A program made the translations under genes and the position numbers. From an uncultured Acidimicrobiaceae bacterium (GTDB lineage Bacteria; Actinomycetota; Acidimicrobiia; Acidimicrobiales; Ilumatobacteraceae), in assembly GCA_903919215.1 (NCBI GenBank), contig CAIXHI010000483.1:1-9905 (forward strand): a DNA stretch of 9,905 bases, given 5' to 3'. This document shows, piece after piece, positions 1-4,531 of the stretch. The notes beneath the pieces were generated by a model. That model searched no databases, was not told where the DNA came from, and was given only the letters and a program-made list of their open reading frames with translations. How positions within the stretch are numbered: position 1 is the stretch's first letter; each line of letters begins with the position of its first letter.

Positions 1-33
1 ATCGACGCACTTGCACGACGTGGCTGACCGTCG

Positions 34-69
34 AAAAACCGAACGACCCCCTGCCGTTGCGGGCGGGGG
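34..69 (-). terminator. Possible intrinsic terminator of the tRNA-Glu-Asp-Phe operon
   Basis: Just past the 3' end of tRNA-Phe on the minus strand, CCCCC (47-51) pairs with GGGGG (65-69). A further CCG/CGG pairing sits around a TTG loop and is separated from the outer stem by a two-base internal mismatch. A run of five T (34-38, minus strand) follows, but about nine bases after the stem, which is further than in a textbook terminator. Position and strand suit the end of the tRNA operon; function is inferred. Confidence 0.4.
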
Positions 70-74
70 CCGTG

Positions 75-150
75 TGGTGGTCGAGACCGGCGTCGATCCG
101 GTGACCCTACGCTTTTCAGGCGTATGCTCTGCCGACTGAGCTACTCGACC
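75..150 (-). tRNA. tRNA-Phe (anticodon GAA)
   Basis: A complete cloverleaf can be folded on the minus strand. The acceptor arms are GGTCGAG (144-150 side) and CTCGACC (79-85 side), with discriminator A at 78 and an encoded CCA at 75-77. The anticodon loop CTGAAAA, closed by TACGC/GCGTA, carries GAA, so the tRNA reads Phe codons. The body is 73 nt plus CCA. It is last in a minus-strand Glu-Asp-Phe series, an arrangement known in actinobacteria such as Mycobacterium. It is the only one of the three with CCA encoded. Confidence 0.97.
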
Positions 151-159
151 GGGGGTGCC

Positions 160-175
160 GGCCATTCGCATGGCC
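160..175. repeat. Short perfect hairpin in the Asp-Phe tRNA spacer
   Basis: GGCCAT (160-165) and ATGGCC (170-175) form a six-base-pair stem around TCGC, between tRNA-Asp and tRNA-Phe. In the operon transcript it could be a processing or spacer structure. No T tract follows, so it is not an obvious terminator. Confidence 0.4.
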
Positions 176-224
176 TGCTGATGGTTACCACTTGCGTAGC
201 TTCCGTTCGGGTGTGTAACCCGAG

Positions 225-297
225 CGGTCCCGACGGGGTTCGAACCCGCGACCTCCGGCTTGACAGGCCGGCGTGAACTCCACTTCACCACGGGACC
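225..297 (-). tRNA. tRNA-Asp (anticodon GTC)
   Basis: A 73-nt cloverleaf on the minus strand with acceptor arms GGTCCCG-type/CGGGACC-type, a TTCGAAC T-loop, and anticodon loop CTGTCAA closed by CCGGC/GCCGG. The anticodon GUC reads Asp codons. The discriminator (225) is G, as expected for tRNA-Asp. CCA is not encoded (the next bases are CTC), so the end must be added by CCA-adding enzyme. It is the middle member of the tRNA operon. Confidence 0.97.
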
Positions 298-324
298 AGA
301 TGAAATCTGATCTGCATTGCTGTC

Positions 325-418
325 GGTCGAATCACTCGACCTGCTTGCTCGTTCAGTCGATTTCTCGACCCTTCATCTGGTCGATTTCTCGACCCTTCAT
401 CTGGTCGATTTCTCGACC
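325..418. repeat. Array of four near-identical mini-hairpins between tRNA-Glu and tRNA-Asp
   Basis: Four small dyads share the stem GGTCGA/TCGACC: 325-341 (loop ATCAC), 356-369 (shorter GTCGA/TCGAC stem), 379-394 and 403-418 (all three with loop TTTC). The last three lie on an exact 24-bp tandem repeat: 357-380 and 381-404 are identical, and 405-418 is a 14-base partial copy. Each unit ends in CTTCATCTGG. On the transcribed minus strand the last hairpin begins three bases after the 3' end of tRNA-Glu. The stem sequence is also that of the tRNA-Phe acceptor. Function unknown. Confidence 0.85.
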
Positions 419-421
419 TTG

Positions 422-494
422 CACCCCCAACGGGATTCGAACCCGTGCCGCCACCTTGAAAGGGTGGTGTCCTAGGCCACTAGACGATGGGGGC
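422..494 (-). tRNA. tRNA-Glu (anticodon TTC)
   Basis: A 73-nt cloverleaf on the minus strand. The 5' acceptor arm GCCCCCA (488-494) pairs with TGGGGGT (423-429), leaving a G1-U72 wobble that is also seen in other actinobacterial tRNA-Glu genes. Anticodon loop CTTTCAA, closed by CCACC/GGTGG, carries UUC for Glu codons. CCA is not encoded. It is the first gene of the minus-strand operon. A weak TANNNT box lies upstream at 523-528 (minus), without a convincing -35 partner. Confidence 0.96.
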
Positions 495-613
495 TAGGTG
501 TCCTCCGGTTGAGAGCGTGGAAACGATATCAGCGACCCCCCGGTTTCGCGCCAGTCGATACGCGATCTTCGCAGGCCCGATGCCCTGCGGCCAGTACCGT
601 GCCGGTCGTGCGT

Positions 614-1033
614 ATGAACCTGGAGCCCTCGCTCGACCCCACCACGTATCCGTATTCGCACACGATTCGGGTGAGGTTCTCCGAGACCGACGCAATGGGC
701 ATCGTTCACCACAGTCGGTACCTGCCGTATCTGGAAGAGGCTCGTGTCGAGTACCTGCGCGAGATCGACCACCCGTACACCAGTCTGCGCGACGAGGGGT
801 TCGACATCGCTGTGCTCGAGGCCGCGGTTCGCTATCGGCAACCGTTGCGCTTCGACGAGCAGGTCACGGTGCACGTGGCGTTCGGTGGAGCCACTCGCAC
901 CACATTCCAGATGGGTTACCTGCTGACGGTGAATGGCGAGGTACGGGCCACGGCGGTGACGGTGCACGGGTGCGTCACCGCGGCGGGTCGACCCGTCCGA
1001 CTGCCGACCTGGTTGGCCGAATTGGGTCGCTGA
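614..1033 (+). CDS. Acyl-CoA thioesterase, hot-dog fold, YbgC/4HBT family
   Basis: A 139-residue protein, the usual size for a single hot-dog domain. It should hydrolyse an acyl-CoA thioester in the cytosol; the natural acyl chain cannot be read from sequence. The family signature is clear at residues 20-44: VRFSETDAMGIVHHSRYL, with Asp26 in the place of the catalytic Asp of 4-hydroxybenzoyl-CoA thioesterase, His32-His33 next to it, and Glu41 on the long helix. The start at 614 puts about 17 residues ahead of the first strand, as in YbgC. In-frame GTG codons at 608 and 599 are alternatives; 608 lies seven bases after a TACCGT box (595-600), which would suit a leaderless message. No Shine-Dalgarno sequence is evident. 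The window shows no Tol-Pal genes beside it, so the E. coli YbgC context is absent. Confidence 0.9.
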   Translation: MNLEPSLDPTTYPYSHTIRVRFSETDAMGIVHHSRYLPYLEEARVEYLREIDHPYTSLRDEGFDIAVLEAAVRYRQPLRFDEQVTVHVAFGGATRTTFQMGYLLTVNGEVRATAVTVHGCVTAAGRPVRLPTWLAELGR

Positions 1034-1149
1034 CGGTGTTCGCATTGCGTCCGGGTGGTCGCGGAACGTCAACACTTCGACTCGCGATCGCAACGCGTCG
1101 CTGACGCGCGATCAATACTGTTTTGCCCCATGAACTCCTGGGTGGCCGC

Positions 1150-1947
1150 GTGATCGGTCTGTGCACCGATTCGAACGCCCTCCTGCCGCCCAGCCTCGTC
1201 GCTGCGTTCGGAGTGGAGGTCGTGCCACTCACCATCACGGTGGACGATGTCGACTACCTCGAAGGCGTCGACCTGGACGTCGACTCGTTCTATGCGGCGT
1301 ACAACGCTGACCAGTGGCCGCAAGTGCATGTTGCCGCGCCCAGCGCCGGTCAGTTCGCCGCCGCCTACGACGACCTGCTGGCACGCGGTTGCACCGAGAT
1401 CCTGTCCATCCACGTGTGCTCGAAGACATCGGCCACCGTCAATGCCGCTCGCCTCGCAGCGCGCGGACTGCAGGTGCCGGTGCGCGTGGTCGACACCGGG
1501 ACGGCCGGCTTCGGGGTCGGGTGCTGTGTGTGGCAGGCAGCGGCGGCCATTGCTGCCGGCGCCACGTTGGAGCAAGCGGCCGCCGTTGCCGAGGCAGTCG
1601 CCCCCACCATCGGCAACGTGTTCGTGATCGACCAACCCGACCGCGATGAGGATGCGGGTCTCGACGTGTGCACCTGGCGTCCCGGCGCGGTCGACAACGT
1701 TGGCCATGTGGAGGGTCTGCTCGACGCAGTGCACTGGATGGCGTCGTGGACGGCACACCGGGGTGCAGACCTGCGGGTGGGAGTCGGCCACAGCAGCGCC
1801 GCTTCGGCAGGTATCGCTGTCGCCCTGGAAGCATCGTTGTCCGAGGTGGCCAACGTGCTCGAGGTGGTGCGCTTCCGGATCGCCCCCAGTGTTGGAGCCT
1901 TCAGTGGTCCGGGTGTCGCTGGACTGTTCGTGTTTCCTACTCGCTGA
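1150..1947 (+). CDS. DegV family fatty-acid-binding protein
   Basis: A 265-residue protein (family usually about 280). DegV proteins bind a fatty acid; in Firmicutes the FakB members present it to the kinase FakA. Visible family marks, numbered from the GTG at 1150, are the N-terminal strand with TDS (6-8) followed by LPP, the SKTSAT segment (91-96) where the family normally has S-x-x-SGT, and the C-terminal FSGPGVAGLFV stretch. The usual TSQPS lipid-head motif is weakened here to VAAPSAGQ, so head-group binding may differ. The GTG fits the family N-terminus best; an in-frame TTG at 1123 would add nine residues. The stop overlaps the convergent DUF2017 gene by 11 bp. No fatty acid kinase gene is in view, so the partner is unknown. 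Confidence 0.87.
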   Translation: MIGLCTDSNALLPPSLVAAFGVEVVPLTITVDDVDYLEGVDLDVDSFYAAYNADQWPQVHVAAPSAGQFAAAYDDLLARGCTEILSIHVCSKTSATVNAARLAARGLQVPVRVVDTGTAGFGVGCCVWQAAAAIAAGATLEQAAAVAEAVAPTIGNVFVIDQPDRDEDAGLDVCTWRPGAVDNVGHVEGLLDAVHWMASWTAHRGADLRVGVGHSSAASAGIAVALEASLSEVANVLEVVRFRIAPSVGAFSGPGVAGLFVFPTR

Positions 1948-2431
1948 GCGCCTGGATCGAGACCTCCAGCAGATACGACAGGAAGTGGTAGAGGTGGTGC
2001 TCACCCACCATCGGGTCGTCATCGGCGATCTCGTTCGGGTCTTCCATCTCGCCCACGTCGAGCAATGTGCCCAGCACCAGACGCACACCGTTGAGTGCCT
2101 GCAGGAATGCCTGCATCGCCTCGTCGTTCATCGGCTCGCCGTTGGCCAGCAGGGACTCCACCCGGTTCACCGCACTGAGTCGTGACGCCACGAGGTCGTC
2201 GCGCATCAGTCGTTGGTACTCGGTTTCGGCTTCGGCGTCGTCAGCCAGGTGGTAGGCGGGCGGGAACAATCGGCGCATGATCGCGTCGTGCCGCGGATCC
2301 TGGTCGACGATGAGTGCGCGGAGTTCGCTCAACAAGCGCACGAGCAGATCGATCTCCTCGCGGTCGAGGTTGACCACGAAACCCTTGGGCGTGCGTTCGA
2401 TGACCGGCCGCGAGGCCCTTCGACGCGCCAT
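1937..2431 (-). CDS. DUF2017 family protein
   Basis: A 164-residue, mostly helical cytosolic protein rich in Asp and Glu, with no signal peptide or membrane segment. It resembles the actinobacterial DUF2017 family: a basic N-terminus (MARRRASRP), a strand-like patch (FVVNLDREEIDLLVRLLSEL), then RRLFPPAY, and a C-terminal helical bundle ending in HLYHFLSYLLEVSIQALSE. In many actinobacteria DUF2017 genes sit near clpS; no clpS is seen here. No enzymatic motif is visible and the function is unknown. The ATG at 2431 is preferred because it lies one base after the upstream stop (TGACATG), an arrangement typical of coupled translation; a start at 2482 would intrude into the HD gene. Confidence 0.8.
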   Translation of the reverse strand: MARRRASRPVIERTPKGFVVNLDREEIDLLVRLLSELRALIVDQDPRHDAIMRRLFPPAYHLADDAEAETEYQRLMRDDLVASRLSAVNRVESLLANGEPMNDEAMQAFLQALNGVRLVLGTLLDVGEMEDPNEIADDDPMVGEHHLYHFLSYLLEVSIQALSE

Positions 2432-2432
2432 G

Positions 2433-3056
2433 TCAGTCCCGACCCACGGTACCGGCGTCGGTGGCGGCATCCAGGCGAGCAAGTGCAGCAGCCCACACCT
2501 CGGGCAGCGCTGGTTCCACGTGCGGACCGTTGCGGGCGATCACCCGGTTGCGGGTGATGCCGTGCTCGCGCCACGTGCTGCCACCTTCGGCCAGGTTCAG
2601 CAGCATCGGCGCCACACGGTCGACGGCCATCACATAGCGCGCCTCGGGGGTGTCGCCGCGCTCGTACTCGTCCCACAAGTCACGGAAGCGAGCGCCCATC
2701 GCCGCGGGCAACAGACCGAACAACCGGTCGGCGGCGGCTTCTTCGCGCTCGCGCTTGTCGTCGTGGGCACCGCCCTGGTCGTAGGCGAAGGTGTCGCCTG
2801 CATCGATCTCGACGATGTCGTGCACCAGTGCCATGCACACCGCAGTGCCCAGGTCGAACTGCTCGGTGGCGTACGGGGCCATGATCATCGCCGCGATGCC
2901 GAGGTGCCACGAGTGTTCGGCGGTGTTCTCGCGGCGCGAGCCGTCAGCCAACCAGTTGCGGCGTTCGACACCCTTCAACCGGTCGGCCTCCATGAAGAAG
3001 GCCAACGTCGCCGCGACGTCGTTGGCGGCAGTTTCCGGATCGGGGGCATCGCTCAT
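2433..3056 (-). CDS. HD-domain phosphohydrolase, HDDC2/YfbR-like (probable 5'-deoxynucleotidase)
   Basis: A 207-residue cytosolic protein of the HD_3 type. The metal-binding series is complete: His48 in RENTAEHSWHL, the His79-Asp80 doublet in ALVHDIVEIDAGD, and Asp146 in AVDRVAP. The HDxxExxxGD pattern, the REREE helix (102-106), LWDEYERGDTPEARYV and the C-terminal tail match HDDC2 more closely than YfbR. Known members remove phosphate from deoxynucleoside 5'-monophosphates; substrate here is inferred from the family. It is first in a two-gene unit with DUF2017 (one-base gap). Upstream on the minus strand a TACCTT box (3069-3064) ends seven bases before the ATG, so the message may be leaderless. 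Confidence 0.87.
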   Translation of the reverse strand: MSDAPDPETAANDVAATLAFFMEADRLKGVERRNWLADGSRRENTAEHSWHLGIAAMIMAPYATEQFDLGTAVCMALVHDIVEIDAGDTFAYDQGGAHDDKREREEAAADRLFGLLPAAMGARFRDLWDEYERGDTPEARYVMAVDRVAPMLLNLAEGGSTWREHGITRNRVIARNGPHVEPALPEVWAAALARLDAATDAGTVGRD

Positions 3057-3063
3057 GACGGCG

Positions 3064-3105
3064 AAGGTACTCGCTTCGTTGAAGTTACCGACGGGTAGAT
3101 ATTCT
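3064..3105. promoter_or_regulatory. Divergent, probably leaderless promoters for the HD gene and fadB2
   Basis: The two start codons are only 56 bp apart. On the plus strand TATTCT (3100-3105) lies seven bases before the fadB2 ATG, with TTGAAG (3079-3084) 15 bases upstream of it. On the minus strand TACCTT (3069-3064) lies exactly seven bases before the HD-gene ATG, without a clear -35. Neither start has a Shine-Dalgarno sequence. This spacing would place both transcription starts at or next to the ATG, as in leaderless actinobacterial mRNAs. The boxes are seen; the activity is inferred. Confidence 0.45.
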
Positions 3106-3112
3106 TGCGGGT

Positions 3113-3964
3113 ATGACGGACATCCAGCGTGTGGGCATTCTCGGGTCGGGCATCATGGGGTCGGGGTTGGCCGAAGTAGCGGCCCGCGCCGGGTACGACG
3201 TGGTCGTACGTTCGCGGTCGTTGTCGGCGGCCAATGCGATGGTGGCCACCATCGACAAGGGTTTCGCCAAGGCGATCGAGCGCGGCAAGTCCACCGAGGA
3301 CGAGCGCGCCGCCGTGTTGGCCCGCATCACCGCCACCGACCATCTCGGTGCGCTGGCCGATTGCGACCTGGTCATCGAATCGGTCGTGGAAGATCTGGCG
3401 ATCAAGAAGGCGCTGTTCATCGAACTCGAGCAGATCGTGAAGCCGGGCGGGATCCTGGCCACGAACACCAGCACCTTGCCGGTGGTCGAGATGGCGATGG
3501 TCACGCAACGCCCCGACCGTGTGTGCGGTATCCACTTCTTCAACCCGGCCCCGATGATGAAGTTGGTGGAAGTGGTACGCCCGATCACCGCCTCCGACGA
3601 CACGATCGCCGCGGCGTTGGCGTTCGCCGCTCGCTGTGGCAAGGACGGCGTCGAGGTCAAGGACCGCGCCGGCTTCATCGTCAACGCGCTCCTGTTCCCG
3701 TACCTGAACAACGCAGTGCGCATGCTGGAGCAAGGCACGGCGGCGATGGAGAGCATCGACACCGCGATGAAGGGTGGATGCAACTTCCCGATGGGCCCGT
3801 TCGCGCTGCTCGATCTCGTCGGCCTCGACACTTCGCTGGCCATCCTCGATGCGCTCTACAACGAGTTCCGCGATCCGAACTACGCAGCCATGCCCACACT
3901 GCGCCGCATGGTTGCCGCCGGCCACCTCGGCCGCAAGTCCAAGCGCGGCTTCTACACCTACTGA
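3113..3964 (+). CDS. fadB2: 3-hydroxybutyryl-CoA dehydrogenase (FadB2-like)
   Basis: A 283-residue enzyme interconverting 3-hydroxyacyl-CoA and 3-oxoacyl-CoA in beta-oxidation or C4 metabolism. It has an N-terminal Rossmann domain with GSGIMG (11-16) and a C-terminal helical dimerisation domain ending in GRKSKRGFYTY. Catalytic positions match human HAD at a constant offset of 17: Ser120 (NTST), His141 (HFFNP), Glu153 (VEVV) and Asn191 (IVNALL). Length and ends match stand-alone FadB2/Hbd, not the fused FadB. Unusually, the acidic residue normally ending strand 2, which selects NAD, is absent: the sequence there is VVVRSRS (30-36), suggesting NADP use. The gene stands alone, facing away from the HD gene, with no thiolase or hydratase neighbour. 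Confidence 0.95.
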   Translation: MTDIQRVGILGSGIMGSGLAEVAARAGYDVVVRSRSLSAANAMVATIDKGFAKAIERGKSTEDERAAVLARITATDHLGALADCDLVIESVVEDLAIKKALFIELEQIVKPGGILATNTSTLPVVEMAMVTQRPDRVCGIHFFNPAPMMKLVEVVRPITASDDTIAAALAFAARCGKDGVEVKDRAGFIVNALLFPYLNNAVRMLEQGTAAMESIDTAMKGGCNFPMGPFALLDLVGLDTSLAILDALYNEFRDPNYAAMPTLRRMVAAGHLGRKSKRGFYTY

Positions 3965-3977
3965 TCCCCGGCCGGTC

Positions 3978-4077
3978 GGGCGCGATTCGTGCCGCAGCGG
4001 GCGCGCTTCGCGCCGCTCCTGACATGGTTGCGCGCACGTGGGGGCTGGGCCGGTCAGATCCGGCACGAATCGCGCCC
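3978..4077. repeat. 100-bp element with perfect 17-bp inverted ends
   Basis: GGGCGCGATTCGTGCCG (3978-3994) is matched exactly, in reverse complement, by 4061-4077. The 66-bp interior begins with a second hairpin: GCGG plus CGCG (3997-4005, one bulged G) pairs with CGCG plus CCGC (4009-4016) around CTT. It starts 14 bases after the fadB2 stop and ends just before the tRNA-Leu promoter. There is no T tract, so it is not a standard terminator, and no target-site duplication is evident. It could be a REP- or MITE-like repeat or an RNA-stabilising structure. Confidence 0.75.
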
Positions 4078-4091
4078 AACGGATTTCGGGG

Positions 4092-4120
4092 TTGGGCGGG
4101 CCACCGCGAGGGGTTAGCCT
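4092..4120 (+). promoter_or_regulatory. Promoter of tRNA-Leu
   Basis: TTGGGC (4092-4097) and TAGCCT (4115-4120) are separated by 17 bases. This spacing is optimal and both boxes keep the most conserved positions (TTG; TA...T). The predicted start is about six bases before the mature tRNA end. Nothing else lies between it and the tRNA. Confidence 0.5.
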
Positions 4121-4133
4121 TTGACTTCCACTC

Positions 4134-4219
4134 GGGCGAGTGGCGGAATGGCAGACGCGCTGGCTTCAGGTGCCAGTATTCGAAAGGATGTGGGGGTTCA
4201 AGTCCCCCCTCGCCCACCA
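4134..4219 (+). tRNA. tRNA-Leu (anticodon CAG)
   Basis: A class II tRNA with a long variable arm. Acceptor arms are GGGCGAG (4134-4140) and CTCGCCC (4209-4215), with discriminator A4216 and encoded CCA 4217-4219. Anticodon loop TTCAGGT, closed by CTGGC/GCCAG, gives CAG, reading CUG. A GGGGGTTCAAGTCCCCC T-arm is intact. Class II tRNA genes such as tRNA-Leu are common integration sites for genomic islands; the 3' half is complete here. Confidence 0.97.
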
Positions 4220-4222
4220 CGA

Positions 4223-4248
4223 GGCCCCAGCATCCGCTGGGGCCTTTT
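4223..4248 (+). terminator. Intrinsic terminator after tRNA-Leu
   Basis: GGCCCCAGC (4223-4231) pairs perfectly with GCTGGGGCC (4236-4244) around ATCC, and TTTT follows at once (4245-4248). It begins four bases after the tRNA CCA end, so the tRNA is a one-gene transcription unit insulated from the genes to its right. Confidence 0.9.
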
Positions 4249-4531
4249 GCGTCCGGGGACCCCCACTTCTACCGAACTTCTACCGGTGCGCGCGCAACTA
4301 GTTGGGTGCGCGGTGTGTAACGGTCGCTGGGCACCCCTGAGTCGCCGCGGCTCGCTCAGGAACTTCTATGCGACTGGTGCCGACTTCAAGCATCGAAGTA
4401 GACAACCGACCTCCGCTCACCAGCCCAGAATGGGTTAACGGGCTCTACGCGGCCAACGCTGGGTGGCGGCCCCGCAGGCCTGTGCGTTGAAGCTGGCTTA
4501 CCGCGTCGCACCCATCTCCTAGGGTTGCCTT
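4249..4531. other. Spacer between tRNA-Leu and the Wadjet operon, with short repeats
   Basis: This 283-bp stretch holds no recognised gene. It contains a direct repeat ACTTCTACCG at 4265-4274 and 4276-4285 (period 11), with a shorter related copy ACTTCTA at 4362-4368. It also has a 10-bp palindrome CAACTAGTTG (4295-4304), a dyad CCTGAG/CTCAGG (4336-4341, 4355-4360), and a possible 40-codon ORF (4368-4490). Near its right end TAGGGT (4520-4525) lies six bases before the jetA GTG and could be a -10 box, with TTACCG (4498-4503) as a weak -35, or partly a ribosome site. The layout would suit an attachment-site junction, but I see no integrase remnant. Confidence 0.6.
4368..4490 (+). CDS. Possible small protein upstream of jetA (hypothetical, 40 aa)
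   Basis: An ATG preceded by AGGA at six bases spacing opens a 40-codon frame ending in TGA at 4488-4490, 41 bases before jetA. The product begins MRLVPTSSIEVDNRPPLTSP and ends in a Trp- and Arg-containing tail (AANAGWRPRRPVR). I recognise no family, and there is no signal peptide or membrane helix. Third-position GC by eye is only moderate (about 60%), lower than in neighbouring genes, which weakens the case. It could be a chance frame, the end of a decayed gene, or a small accessory protein. Confidence 0.22.
   Translation: MRLVPTSSIEVDNRPPLTSPEWVNGLYAANAGWRPRRPVR

Noticed and set aside
325..418. CRISPR array
   Set aside because: The repeats are directly tandem, with no unique spacers, and the units are only 24 bp; they are slippage-type repeats of a hairpin.
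273..497. 74-codon plus-strand frame over the tRNA-Asp/Glu region
   Set aside because: It runs through two tRNA genes and the hairpin repeats (giving repeated RPFIWSIS), so it is not a gene.
1069..2088. 339-codon minus-strand frame opposite degV
   Set aside because: The Cys/His/Arg-rich composition is that of a GC-rich shadow, while DegV motifs are clear on the plus strand.
3997..4016. Intrinsic terminator for fadB2
   Set aside because: The hairpin is strong but no T run follows on either strand; it is better described as part of the inverted-repeat element.
3053..4066. 337-codon minus-strand frame opposite fadB2
   Set aside because: fadB2 carries all catalytic residues in the plus frame; the opposite frame is unlike any family I know.
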